Shown here: one piece after another, positions 1 to 12,257 of the stretch
Numbering within the stretch: position 1 is the first letter of the stretch
How the letters are laid out: every line of letters starts with the position of its first letter
Source of the DNA: Colletotrichum lupini
Lineage: Eukaryota > Ascomycota > Sordariomycetes > Glomerellales > Glomerellaceae
Reading direction: 5' to 3'
Assembly: GCF_023278565.1 (NCBI RefSeq)
Contig: NC_064677.1
Coordinates: forward strand, 4,464,001 to 4,528,000
DNA: 64,000 nucleotides
The notes under the pieces: model-generated
What the model was told of the DNA's origin: nothing
The model's database searches: none
What the model saw: the letters and a program-made list of their open reading frames with translations, nothing else
Made by a program: the position numbers and the translations under genes

Positions 1-3000
1 AAACCACCACCGACCACCCGAGGGCCTGGTGATGTGGTGCTGCACGGCGGCTGCTACTGATAGCGCCCGTTCCCGCTATCGATAAGTTTCCGTTGATGCT
101 CCAATATTGTAATCAGGATACCTCGCCTGAATTAGACCGTTGGACACAGTGCGCCTTTGGCCAGTTGGGGGGTCCTTCGGGTCTTTTGGAGCCCCTCTGA
201 TCGGGGGGGCCATCTGGGGCGATGATCTGGGCTTTCTCAAGATTTCAAAGCGGCCCGGCTAGTCAAACTCGAAATGTCTCGTTGCCTTTGCTATCCGCGA
301 GAACCGCGCCTCGGATTCAAAGCAGGCAGCCAGCATCGATTGCGCGTCCGAATGCTGCCGAGAGAGCTGTGGTCATTGGCGAGGAGTGCTTCTGTTTTCC
401 CGCCGTTTCTTCCGCAACTTATCGACCAAGCCGTTGCTGCAAGCAAAAAGAGAAACTTTAGGTATGGTCCAATGTCCTTGTGACAAATGATATGTCAAGG
501 CTTCCTAGACCTAGGACGAGAGACGGTCATCTCAAAGACTCGCCTCGACAGCGACTCAGTTGCACATTGCTTACCGATTTGATTCTAAAGTTCGGTGTCC
601 CGATACCTTCCATCTTCAGACTCGCCTGTCGGTCTCTTGTCTTGCTTGCGGGCCGCAGGTGCGAGACCTTACGTCGTATTCTGTTCCAGGACGTCGGAGC
701 GTTCTGGGCGGCAGCAAATGAGATGTCACTGACACATGTATTTTTGACTCTACGTACAGCTGCTGTACCTATCTCATTGCTGCCACAGTCATCGCTGAAC
801 TCTCAATCTATTGCATGGCGACGCCACAGCTCGTCCTTCCGGGAAGCTCGGGGCGTCGGGGGATTTAGACCTTGCTCCGTTGCAGCGTTGGGGTTTCCAG
901 AAGTCTGCACTCGCAGCTTTCCAATCCAAGGGGATGGCTCGAATACTTCTTCTGCTATACAGTACAAGGGTGCTGAGTGTCCATCATGCTCGTGTCGTGA
1001 GCTTTAGGTATGCTCTATCATTGTGAAGTCGGCGTTTCACCCGCTCGCCATTTCTTAAAAATGTAATTGAATCAACTTAGTCTATTGCTCCTGTTCTCAG
1101 GTATGGCAGATGTTTGCTGACGAGCGTTCGCGGGCTGGATCAAGGCTGGCAGAGATGCAAATGATGAAGAGGAATGTACGGACCTAGCAGGTGGAAGATG
1201 GCGTTGGAAGCGCTGAGCTGGGTCCATTGCCGAATGAGATGTTTGGCTTGCGGACTGGGTGCGTTGCCATGCAAGGTCCTTATTTCGGCAGGGCTTGGAC
1301 GTAACTACTGTTCAGTCCTTGAAAGACAGGGGGGTTGGCATCCAGAGATGCGGGCTCGCGTCGTTCGGTCCAGGTCGTTGCTCCTTTTCTTTGCTCGGGT
1401 CGTTCATTCTCGCAAATCCATCGAAGGACGTGGAAGGCGATGGATGCTAGAGCTCGATGCTTGCCTCCTTGAGTCTTACGTTATTATTTGGGTACTTAGG
1501 GGAAAGTCATAGAGCGGGAGGAACGGTGCCTGGGACTCATGGGAGTTGGTTACCTTCCCTGGATTGTAAGTGTACAAAAGGTCAAAATGGGACTTTCCAT
1601 TGGAAACATACATGCCCAGAATCTGAGGGGCCAAGGTGCAAACGGTGGGCAAGAAGTACCCGATCCCAAGCGGTACTTACCTACTCGTTGCAGCTGTACC
1701 AAAAATTGATGGTTCCCGTCCTGAGTAACGGCGGCGCCTCTTCGTAGGCGTAGGTAGGTAGGTACCTAGGCCGCAGCCCGCAGGTGCAGCAAGGTCCCAC
1801 CTTTGTCGTGACGTCTTATCGATAGACGACGATCACGCTAGACCGAAAAGAGTTGCAGGGGTCAAGTGTTTCGACTTGAGGCGCGGCAAGACCAACGAGA
1901 AGCACTCACGCACTCCAGAGTCCAATGGAAGTCTCCATGATCCCTCAATTTAGAGTCGCTTTTTCCCTGTGACTCACACAACCCAACTGGTGACTCCTGC
2001 ATTTCGTAACTCTGCGCACATGGAAGAGTCACTCTGGCTGCTGGCCGCGCCATCCCGCCCAAGGTCCATCTCATTGCCACAACGGATGCCCCCGCCTCTA
2101 CTTACTTTCGGTTGTTCACTTTGTACAATGCCACAGGTGCAAACAACTGTATGTCTCTGCTTGTACGGAACCAAAGTACCCAAGGTACGCACCGAGGGCT
2201 GTCCTGTTGCTTGATTGAATTGGACAGGAGACGTTGTCCAGGTCTTGTTATTCTTGTTCTTATTGGTGTTGGTGTTCGTTCGGCCCTGCACCTGAGGCCA
2301 ACTCAATGTTAATAGCACGTGGGAGGCCGCCCATTGCCTTGTCAATTGGCCTTCTTGTTGCTTCTTACCTTAGGTAGCTGTGAGGCTTACGCGCCCTCAC
2401 CGCAACTTTCCGCTCTTGTTGTCCGCCTCTCTCCTCCTGCTGGATCTTCAAGTGCCACTCATTCATTCCGTCACACGGTTTTCCGAGCTGCATTTCTGTG
2501 TTTTAGCATGTTGACTTGACTTGGACCCGTCGTCTAGTGCTCAAGTCTGCGGAGCTAAACCAGTGTGCAAGATTGACATTCTCCAGGCAGGAGAATGGAG
2601 CCTCTGGATGCGCAATTGAGCGGTCAATGAGCCCACCCATTGGTCAATTGCAACTGCCCAACATGGACACCCTGTACGCCTCTCCTTCTTGTGCCATCCC
2701 GTTGCCGATTGCCACGCTTCCTGCAGCGACTGGCATCAGCGGCATCAAAAGGGAAATTTTGGGTGTCAAGGTGTGTCTTGACCGAATCGATGGGATCCCC
2801 AGCCAGTATCCAGCATCCAGCATCCAGCATCGACAAGGGACCAGCGGCCAGCAGCCAGCAGCCAGCCTAGCCTGCCGTGTCTGCTGTCTGCGCTGTGCCC
2901 GCCTTTCCATGAGGTGCCCTCTGCGGCTCCATGATCCTGATCCATCCATAGACTGCCTCTTCGTCCCTGATTCTGCCCGACTTTGTTGACATGGTCGAAT

Positions 3001-4159
3001 TGAATTCGCCGACAAATGGCCCCCTTGCCTTCCCTTGCCTGCGGCAAACAACACGGCTGCTGCATCACATACCGTAAGATTGCCCGTCGTTTCTGCACAA
3101 TGCCTTGCGTTCCATGCCTGCCAATTCCCTGTCATATTCAGTCTGTCTACATAGTAGGCGTGCCAGGCCAATCTGGAGTTACAACGTGTGGCGGCGCATC
3201 GAATGCGACAATGCTTTCCAAGCAAAACTTCACCAGCAGCAACCAAGGTAGCCTTGGCCCTTGGACTCTCTCCACTTCTGCCATGATAGTACGGATACCG
3301 CAAGTGGTGTATATTCTTCTCGCTCCACGGTTCTGAGGCCAATGTGCACCACCATGAACCAATCCAATGCGCCGTGGTAAAGCAAGGCACCTTGCGTCAA
3401 GATTCGTGCCAGGCAACCCCCTGCGCTGTACTTGCTGTAGTGTACATATTACTCCATCGCTTTGTGCGTTTGTTTGGGTCTTTCTGGATTCTGCCCCTCA
3501 TCGGATTTGCTAGGCCTTGGCAAGGTTGCATGGCCAGGCTCCAAAAAGCCATGCCAATTGCCCATAATTATCGCAATCACACTCACGCCTCTTTGCTGAG
3601 ATGGACCTGTTGGCTGTTGCTACTGCGGTAGTCTTAGTTCCAAGCAACTCATAGCATCAGTTCGGACGAGTGTCGGAAGAAAGACCCATACCTCAACTCA
3701 ATTCATCACCCAGACCGGTCAATCTACTAGCAGTAGTCGAGGTTAGCTCGGCTTATACATAATTACCATGTAATAAACAAGGTGATGAGACAGGGCACTG
3801 GCAGGATTGCCTCGAGGCTGACCACTGCAGCCGAAAGCTTAACGGCGCTGCTGCTTGGTTGGCGGTACTTTGGTACGTTTCCTGTGCCATCCCATCTTCT
3901 CAACGAGAACAAGGCAGCCCGCCCCTCCTTCAACTATCGTCAATGGCACCGCCAATATCGACTGCCAGCCAGCCTGACTCTATACTTGCCTGCCTATTCT
4001 AGGTACCTTTCGACGACAAAGTAAGTGGGACATGAAACGATTTCTTGATGGGCGATGATATTCTGCCACCAGCTGCCGCTATTCTGCCACCAAGTGTGGC
4101 TGCGGCCGCCACACGACCGCCGGTCTCGGGTACACACGTAAGCTGGGCTCTACGTAGTC
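1..4159. other. Gene-free stretch, GC-balanced
   Basis: I see no convincing gene here. Open frames exist on both strands (the longest about 248 codons, minus strand 2644-3390), but they are rich in Cys, Trp, Arg and Ser, lack recognisable motifs and have no spliceable partners. Short tandem repeats of ATCCAGC and AGCAGCC type lie at about 2808-2868. GGTA/TACC tetranucleotide clusters occur at about 1744-1772 and 2368-2376. It may hold promoters, untranslated regions or non-coding RNAs that cannot be recognised by eye. Confidence 0.5.
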
Positions 4160-4720
4160 AGCATTCGAATGGGCTGGGCCAATCAGAGGCCGGCAATTGA
4201 CTTGAATTATTTTGGTAAAAAGTACGGTAATCGACGCATTAGCCTAAGTCGACGTATTAGCCCAAGTCGACGAATTAGCCTAAGTCGACGATTCCGTCAA
4301 ATTAGCCTAATTAGCCTAATTGCCCAGCTGCCCAGCTGCCTAGCTGCCTAATTGACTCGCTCGAACGAGGTCGAGGATTTGCGACGCTTATTCGGGTAGG
4401 TTAACTCTGCGAGGCGTTGCTACTTTCGATCGTAACCGCCGTCTCGTAGGTCTCGTTAAGTGCTGCTCTGGCCTCGGGTAGGGTAAAGAAACGCTAGCCG
4501 TAAAGTGGGTAGTCGTACTCTACGTAGCCGTATTCGTCGTAATCGACGGCATGCTAATAGACGAAGGGATCGTCAACTTCGCGATTATTCTCTTCTTACG
4601 GTATATTAACGTTAGGAATAGCTTTAATTAGCGGTAGCGGTAGCGGTAGCGACGGCGAGGTTAACGAAGTAGTGGTTATAGGTAGGTAGGTAGGTAGGTA
4701 AGTGGGTAGGTAAGTGGGTG
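4160..4720 (-). repeat. Small RIP-like island with a stop-riddled coding remnant
   Basis: The base composition changes here: CA and TG dinucleotides become scarce while TA and CG are frequent, as in the large RIP blocks further right. On the minus strand, from about 4570 down to about 4340, one frame reads a Tyr/Asp/Glu-rich protein segment (for example YDEYGYVEYDYPLYG, then RFFTLPEARAALNETYETA). It is broken only by two TAG codons and one TAA, the stops RIP creates from CAG, TGG or CAA. I infer a short decayed fragment of a repeated gene or transposon. The family is not recognised. Confidence 0.45.
4236..4320. repeat. Short tandem repeat, about 17-bp unit
   Basis: Three imperfect copies of a unit reading ATTAGCCTAAGTCGACG stand in tandem, followed by two shorter copies of AATTAGCCT. 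They lie at the left end of the RIP-like island and may be part of the decayed element rather than an independent satellite. Confidence 0.7.
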
Positions 4721-4730
4721 GGTATGGGCA
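4632..4730. repeat. GGTAGC and GGTA/GTGG microsatellite
   Basis: Four GGTAGC-like hexamers run from about 4632, and after about 30 bp there are consecutive GGTA units grading into GTGG/GGTA. This is the densest example of the GGTA tetranucleotide family scattered through the non-coding parts of the window. Confidence 0.8.
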
Positions 4731-7099
4731 GCTGGCCTCCGGGCTCGGAGGCAGGGGCGGTCGCAGCCACACTTGGGGGCGGGATATCGGCAGGTGCTGG
4801 CAGAATATCATCGCCCTTCTTGATTCACTGTGCACAGCAGCAAACCGTTCATGTGAAATGGAGTAGGCAACCGCCTGGTTCGGGCTGTTCCTCATTGCAT
4901 GGCCCCAGTCTTGGGTATCGATCAGGTACGGCAGCAGAGATACATGCGCAGTGCGGCAGCCAGAGCGGAGTTGATTGGGCCGGGCCGGATGGGGATTCAA
5001 CTCTACCTAGCCTTTGAGTGAGTGAGTGAGCCTGTGTGAGGACTTTGGGGGGCGTGGCCCAGAGCCCGGAAGCTAAAAGCTGAGGCTGATTGGGCGTCTG
5101 GCGGCGAGCAAGTGACTCGGATTCGAGACCCAGTATCAGAGACAGGTTGTCACCCGCCCACCTCGCTTGACACACACCTCTGCTACGTGCCGTCAGATGC
5201 ACCGTTCGTAGGTTCATTTTCGAGCCCGTCGTGCCCATGGTCGTGTCCGTCCCCTAGAGACTTGACCGTTCGTTCGTGGTTTCCTGGGCGGAGAAGAGGC
5301 ACGCATGGCACGGAGGTAAAAGAGGGTTGGTTTCCAACTTCTCAAACGCCATGACGGGGCCATTGACATGATGCCAGAAGCGGTGTTTGTGGTGGCATCA
5401 GGTGAGGGGGAAGAGAGACAGAGGGAACGGAGGCGGTTCCGTCGCTCGTTGCCGCGAGGCACACCGTCACCACCAAGTACCTCCGTACCTAGTCCATCTC
5501 ACCGTGAGGCACAGAGGAGGTACGTACCTAGTAGAGGGGGGGAGAGAGGGAGAGAGAGGGAGAGTGAGAGATGGAGCAAAGATCACCTACCTAGGTAGTT
5601 GATCCCTGCGAGACTCAATTGAGAGGCATTGTCAAAGTCAATGGTTCTACCGCCCGTTCGTCCCGCTAGCATTGGCGTTGTCAAAGCAAGCAGGTCTATT
5701 CCAATCCTTCTCCCGTCTTGCAATTGCAGCGAATTGTGTCGGGTTAGTTAAAGTCTGTCGAAGAATGGAAGCAAAACGCTTCATCGTCCGATCGGATTTG
5801 TCGCTGGTTTCCTTCCCGTGGCCAGTTCCTCCCAAACATTTGAATGGAGGGGCAGCGGGGGAGGGGCACGACGGTAGGGCAGAGGCTGGCTGCCTACATA
5901 CCCACTACGTTAACTACTTTAGGTACCTGACCTTCCATGGCTGAAGATTGCCTACCTTAGGTAGGACGAGTGCATGGACGACCTGGCTTTACGCAGCCTT
6001 TGTGATTGCGGAACCTGAGAATCCATTGGATCGAGGCAAGGTTCCCAGCAGTGCACTTGCGTACTTGGAAACCTGGCGCTTAGAGACACAAAGGCAGAGG
6101 ATGAGGTATGCAGAAGAGAGCGGGGAGGTATCGATTATGGAAGTATGTAACTTCTGAGGATGAGGTACATGGAGTGCTGGGATGTTTAAGTGTTTAATGC
6201 CCAAAGCCACTGTGACACAAACCCCCTTCCTTCTCTTTTCAGATTTCTTTGTGCTTTCCAAGCCCAGGTATCCGTAGACTCTGCAGGTAAAGCGTGGAAT
6301 GTCATCGCGATAATTAAGCACACACCCTCCGCATGTGTAATTCCCTTAGGCTTGGTAGCGCATGAAGAAGCTAGGAGGAGAAGCAAGGTCCTCAGCGACA
6401 TGGAGCGACCAGGTACAGCGACGACGACGACGACATCAATCATCATCACAATAATAATAATAACAATAACCAAAACAACAGTTCCGACAACATCAACAAC
6501 TCATGCTCACTTCTGGGGGCTTCGTCGACTTCTGCCTTGAACAAATCACATCAGAGGGCAATGCCAGGCAATTGAGTGGTGAGGTGTGGCTCGGTCTTAC
6601 TGGGTAAGCCCGCAAGGCAACACAGCAGTCACGCAAATAGAGGGCGTGCAATTGAGCTCGATTGGGGGGGGGGTGGGGTTACACAGATGATTCAGACAAG
6701 GAGCGGGTGCAGGGGAAGAGGAAGAGAGTTAGGTCGGCAGGACATAATGGGTGTGCGGTTATCACCTTGATGGATGACTCTTCCTCTTTCCCACCTCAGT
6801 CAGAACAACCTGAAGACCCCAAACACCCACTTAAGGTACTGTGTACTGTAAAGCAGAAAGAGGGAAGGGAAAGGGAACCACTTTCCACATTCGCATTCTC
6901 GTCCTTCCTGCCCCCCCGGACTTTCCTCTTACTTTCTCTCTATCCCGTCTCTTGTCACTCCAGCTCTGGTCTACATGCCTTACGGTATTCACGGGCAAGT
7001 AGACAGTGTAAGATAAGATGGTAAGTAGACATGGCTGGGTCATCAGGACCTCTGTTTCTCTGTTTCGGCCATGTCTGTTCCAACAACCCCGTCCTGTGC
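4731..7099. other. Gene-free stretch with simple repeats
   Basis: No gene supported. It contains a (TGAG)n tract near 5017-5032, a purine (GGGAGA)n tract at about 5535-5572, and a composite (GAC)n / (ATA)n microsatellite at about 6418-6470. Open frames of 60-130 codons on both strands overlap each other and show no family features. Confidence 0.5.
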
Positions 7100-8172
7100 T
7101 GTTCAATTGTGACCCGTCCTCTTACCTGAATGTTCCATGTCCAGCCAGGACTCCAGCCATCGTTCGTGCCTGGAAAGTTCCCCCGACCGTATCCCGCCTT
7201 CTATCTTCCCGAAGGTCCTGCCTGGTACCGTATTCGTCGCTACTTACACCCACTGTGGACTGTGACACCCTGCACGCCCTCCGTCTCCATCTTCTTCACC
7301 CTACGTGCCTACCTAACCCAGTCTACTCCCCTCACCCTACTCCTCCTTCTACTCCTCATCCTCCTGCCCAACCTGACCTGGCACTCACTCGCCCTCACCT
7401 CCTTCAGTCATCCATCATCCACTCTGCGCCAGGCTTCGCCTTAGATCAGTCCTTATTATTCTTCTCGCTGCCCTCCGAGCCACGCTTTGCGCTTCCTTCT
7501 CTCTTCTTCTTTTCTACCACTTCTCCCCATCTACCGTGTCAAACATCGACATATCAAGCTCTCGAAACTGTGCGGTTCCTCTGCCCAGCGCCCATCGCCA
7601 CTACCGTACTCGAACCTCTCAGTTGGTACATACCGCCACCAACCCGCCCCTCCACACAGATATCAACTCGCTTCTGGCGCCTCGCCCCGCCCTAAATAGC
7701 AGTATTTATCCAGTCGGTGCCCTCTCACTGCTCGTTTGACACTGACGCACACGTCTGTCTACTCTTGATTCAATTCAAGTCAATGGAGGCTTGTGCTTGT
7801 CATCGAGCGCACAAGGAAAAGGTCCATCGCATTACTCCCACTGTCCACCATCCTCAGCACGGCTGCGTCAGCACCCGACCGCAGTAAAGCGACACTCAAA
7901 CAAGCTACCCGCAGCGAACGTCATCATCAATTGGGTCACAAATCCCCCACTGACGGCCCTCGCTCCTCCTAACACAATCAACCACCTGCTGGTCAATCAA
8001 ATCTCGTTCAAAGGCAGTCAGACGCTTAAAGCAAAAAAGTTGCTTTTTCAGTCCCCTCTTCAGCCCTGAACACGCAATTGTTCTTCCGCTGTCCACCGGC
8101 TTCCCTTACACCCGAAATACCCCAACTCCGATATCTCCATACTCCGCCTCGCCACCAACAACAACATATAAG
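7100..8172 (+). promoter_or_regulatory. Pyrimidine-rich promoter and 5' leader of the SWIRM gene
   Basis: The plus strand is strongly C/T-rich for about 1 kb before the ATG at 8173, with CCTCCTTCTACTCCTC-type runs near 7340. This composition is common for transcription start regions and long 5' untranslated leaders in filamentous ascomycetes. The open frame at 7018-7695 is a product of this composition and ends without joining the downstream gene. The exact transcription start cannot be seen. Confidence 0.5.
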
Positions 8173-9441
8173 ATGGCTGACAAACCCAACCATACCGCCG
8201 CTCCGCAACCTACAAGAACCTTGGACTCAACCCACACTTCTCAAATCCCTTTCAAGTTCTCTAGGATGCAGCCATCTCCACTGACCTCAATCTCACAAGC
8301 AATGGAGCCCAACTACCACATGACGCCGCATCAAGCGACAACGATGGCTAGAGAGCCGAAGAGGGCTTTCGACATTAGCAATCTGATGTCTCCTCCAGAG
8401 CCGGTTCCATATGACAGCTTCAGCCAAGGTCAGCAAAACACGGTACAGACTGCATCGGGCGCCAACGAATCATCCAAGCCCCACATGCCCATGTCGCCTC
8501 CAGTCTCGCCTTACATCACAGAGTCCAGCAACATAGCCATTCCTGGAACTCCTGCAAAGGATCCGATCTTATACCCTCGTGAGGATGCGGCTTCCAGTCC
8601 GACACAGCCGCCTCTCTTTCCCAGCACCGAATCCATCGAACACAGACGCCTTGTCGACGAACACATTGTTACGCGACCTCCTGGCCTATTCCGCGAGGGC
8701 TCGCCTCCTCTCAGAGAAGACTACGAATTAGCTCTGCAACTCAAGTCGCAGGTCATGAGACTCTTTGCGAACAAGAGGAAGTCTTGGTACGAGAAGGAGA
8801 GGGACCAGGTTAGAGCCGACCGGAAGCTGAACCACGCCCGTTGGAATAGCGTCGTGCGATATCAGACTATCGCCCCAGCCAAGTCCACACCCGTCAAGGC
8901 CTCCAAGCCAGCAGTCAGCAAGCCTAGGATTTCGTTATCCTCAAACCCTAAGCCTGAACGTGTTGTCAAGGCTCAAGCTCCTCGGCCCATCCGCAACAGC
9001 CCCCCGACTCGCCATGCTCGCCGCGTCAGTTCGACTCCGGACCCTGCTCGTCGTATCGTGGCACCGAACAGAGAAGACCGCGACTTTGCTGCCCTTCCCG
9101 ATTTTTGCCCCCCGACTTCTTCGCTGCCGGACAAGCCCAACTGCTTGAAGGTAGACTGGAAAGGCGCCCCCATCGATCTCAGCGACGACGCCAACGTTCA
9201 CTTGCTTCACCCTGACGAGGTTAGCCTTGCTGCAAACCTTCGACTCGACTGCGCTACCTATCTTACAAGCAAGCGACGCATTTTCGTCCGTCGGGTCGAG
9301 TGTGCCAAGGTTAGCAAAGAGTTCCGCAAGACGGACGCTCAGCAGGCCTGTAAGATTGATGTCAACAAAGCTTCCAAGCTTTGGACAGCTTTCGACAAGG
9401 TCGGCTGGCTTGACCTCAAATGGACCGCCAAATTTCTCTGA
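8173..9441 (+). CDS. SWIRM domain-containing protein (Fun19/Laf-type)
   Basis: Single-exon gene of 422 codons. The N-terminal three quarters is Pro/Ser-rich and probably disordered. A basic stretch follows at about residues 200-235 (LKSQVMRLFANKRKSWYEKE). The C-terminal part, about residues 304-415, is a SWIRM domain, with PDFCPPTSSLPDKPN leading into KVDWKGAPIDLS, then HPDEVSLAANLRL and CKIDVNKASKLWTAFDKVGWL. SWIRM domains bind DNA or nucleosomes. The fungal Fun19/Laf1/Laf2 proteins with this layout are accessory factors of an Rpd3/Clr6-type histone deacetylase complex in fission yeast, so a nuclear chromatin role is inferred. The ATG is the first in frame after the pyrimidine-rich leader. 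No intron is needed. The family call is firm; complex membership is by analogy. Confidence 0.85.
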   Translation: MADKPNHTAAPQPTRTLDSTHTSQIPFKFSRMQPSPLTSISQAMEPNYHMTPHQATTMAREPKRAFDISNLMSPPEPVPYDSFSQGQQNTVQTASGANESSKPHMPMSPPVSPYITESSNIAIPGTPAKDPILYPREDAASSPTQPPLFPSTESIEHRRLVDEHIVTRPPGLFREGSPPLREDYELALQLKSQVMRLFANKRKSWYEKERDQVRADRKLNHARWNSVVRYQTIAPAKSTPVKASKPAVSKPRISLSSNPKPERVVKAQAPRPIRNSPPTRHARRVSSTPDPARRIVAPNREDRDFAALPDFCPPTSSLPDKPNCLKVDWKGAPIDLSDDANVHLLHPDEVSLAANLRLDCATYLTSKRRIFVRRVECAKVSKEFRKTDAQQACKIDVNKASKLWTAFDKVGWLDLKWTAKFL

Positions 9442-12257
9442 ACATTTCTCCAAGCAACTTGTTCTTCAGAACCATGCATCATCTGGCATGAAGCATGGTG
9501 TTTGACCCTGGTATACCTATACTTACCATCGTCACGTTTCGAAACTATTGCCACGACGCCATTCTTACGATGACTTGAATAGACTTACGACATACGACAC
9601 ATGAGAACAACTCAAGTTATCCCCTCGTTATTTTTTCCTTTTAGGGGCATTGCTTTGCATACAGCGATTTAGGTTTGGATTGGTTCCTAAATCCGGATTT
9701 CCTACTTCTAGTATCGTGGGACATGGTCCTTCACTTTTCTTTCGTTCAGCGAGAGCGGAATTCAGGTTTCCTCAGGTCTTGATATTTTGGGTCTGTTTCA
9801 TCACACATGCGGCATCACATCACGGACACAGCCATTTACTACATCAGAGCATTAGGGATAACTACCATGATACCCGGAGTGCGACAGAAATCTGATCACC
9901 CCAGTCTTGTCACCCCACTCCATCACAATTTCCTTTCTTTGGTTTTGCATTTGGGCTTGGTCATCATACCCCCTTTCCATCAGTTTTGGTTCAAGGTCAA
10001 TTGGTTATGGGTCAGGGCAGATTTTATTCGCGGCTATTGTATCAGCACGTGGCTGAATCGCTGGGATAGCCTGAAGATCGGCTACGGCTGTGTTGTTTTC
10101 GGGTGAAACATAGTTGCGGTATGGCAACTATTTCTCTTAGGAGGAATGGACGGTCTCGGATCAATCGGGACATGATATCTTGTCATGTATTTTTACTATG
10201 TGGTAACCGTCAATAGCCACCCACCAGGGTTGTCGGGCAATCTATGGTAAATTGAGTATGACAAACTTATACAATATATCATGTGGAAAAAGAACACAAC
10301 AGTAATATCAATCCTGTGACAATTGCAGCCTGTGAGGTTGCGATGGTGCTGGCAAGAGGTTGTTGGGGATCCTAGCTCAGCCCTATGAGATGGACATGTA
10401 ACAAAGTTGTTTTCTTACCCGTTTTCCCTTCCCTCTTTGGAGGGGCGTGTCAAGACTACGGCTCTTCAGCGGAGCCCAGGTTCGTTGATCGACGCGGGGG
10501 GGGGGGGATTGAACGTTCGGATCGAGCCAGCGCAGGTGTCAGTTGCTGCACCGTCATGCTAGGGCGGCACGGCGGTTGGGCGGAAGGGAGCCTTGGCTGG
10601 CCCCCAGCAGTGCCGAGGGCTCGGGGGGTGGGTGAGTGTGACGGTCAACGGGTTCGTATCTCTATGCCTCAATTGCCTGAGGCACTTCTCATCCCCGCAG
10701 CATCGCTCATCTTGCTCATTTAGCGGCACTGGGGGCTATTCACCTATCCTCACACCTTTTTCCCCGATGGAATGTCTGGTGAGGGCGATCCGGCGTATCG
10801 AGCTTTCTCGCCTTGCCAATCTTGTTGTCGAGAATGCTCCATAGCAGTCGACTGCCGTCTTCTTGTTTTGTAGACGAGGTGGCCGACCCAAGTTCGTCCC
10901 AACTCACTCTCGCTCGCATCCTCTATTGAAGGATGAACGCCACCCAAACCTCCCCGCGATGAGCATTCAAATCCGCCTGGGACAACGAATGGCGTCCAAA
11001 ATTATAGATGGTTCACGAGCACACTCACTCACCTCCTCTGACCGTCGTTACAGGACGGGGATGATGGGATAAGCAATGGCATTGACCACTCAGACGGCGC
11101 AATTAACTACGCTCGGGTCGAGGAAGGTCAATGACGACGACACCTGGCTTGACTTTCATCTCGAGGTTCTCTCGTGGGCTAGATCCTTGACAGAAATGGT
11201 GAGAGACGAGGTACCTGCCGCGTTTTGATCTCATGAAAGCTCGAGACCACGACATGAGGAAAAGTGAGAAAGATATGTCGTGCAGTGAGAATCATGTAGA
11301 AAATGCACACTGAACTCAACTCAAACCAACTCGACGCCATCTGACTAGAAGTGCTTAGCACCCTAGCAAAGCCGTCTCAGAAAGAAAAAGAAGCGATTCT
11401 TCTGTCGTGAACTGCTTCCATTTCCGCTTCGCGCCAACGCAAGAAAATTTTCGCTTCCGCCTTCCGGTAGCCCGCAGCGGGTGTGGCCCCTACCATCCCG
11501 GACGCCTCGTGCTGTGTGGGCGGATCTGTTCAGATAAGGAGGGGGGGTGCAGGTAAATGTACGTAGTAAGTGTGTCCGTCACTTCGCAACTTATTACCGT
11601 GGTACTGGAGTCGAAAGGAAGGGGGCCTCATGGCCTCAGGCTGAAGGTCACTTCTATTCATCTCGCAATGCACGATAAGCTATCGATAAGACGGATGGGA
11701 AACGTTTCGGGAAACATTTCTGGAAACAACCTAACCTAAACGTCTGAGGGTTCGGCCACTCTCTTCACAGAAGTCTTTTGTAACCGAATGATTGGTTAAT
11801 TGGGCTGCGAAACGTTGCGTTATGATGTTAGGTTGAGTCCTGGCAGTTTCCAACGTCGGCTTGATGCTTCGATGGCGACGAGCATGGTCTAGGGAGAGAA
11901 GACTAGCTGGTTGAGCCATGTCCACGGAGACGGTTCCGCGTTGACCTGGCTAGTGATGTCTAACAATGGATGAGTTACTCGGCCATGCTCAATCGTCTTC
12001 GACTTTGATGTAGTTCCGTGTACGTTGCAAGACCCTGGGCTAGATCATCGGAATCTATTAGGTTGTGCTCTCCTCGTACTCCAAGCTTAGCTAGCTACTG
12101 CCTGGGCCTGTGATCTGCCCATGTGGCCTCGCCGTGCTCTTACGTGCGTCGGTTTTCAGCCAGCGTTGTTCGCCGTGTGCAGTGTGAATCCTGCGCCCGT
12201 TCTCCCACACTTCAATGTCGTGCCCCGAGGCGTCCTTCCAGCCCGCCACCTCAGAAG
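9442..12257. other. Intergenic region between SWIRM gene and helicase
   Basis: It holds the 3' flank of the SWIRM gene and the 3' flank of the minus-strand helicase, which converge here. There is an AT-rich patch at about 10100-10310 and an 11-base G run at about 10497-10507. Open frames are short (60-112 codons) and overlapping. I see no gene, tRNA or rRNA. Confidence 0.5.

Noticed and set aside
1..200. Possible chromosome end
   Set aside because: No TTAGGG/CCCTAA telomere repeats at either edge of the window.
2644..3390. 248-codon minus-strand open frame
   Set aside because: Composition (many Trp, Cys, Arg, Met runs from ATCCAGC repeats), no motif, and competing frames on the other strand; taken as chance.
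7018..7695. 225-codon plus-strand open frame
   Set aside because: Pro/Ser/Leu-rich artefact of the pyrimidine-rich leader of the SWIRM gene.
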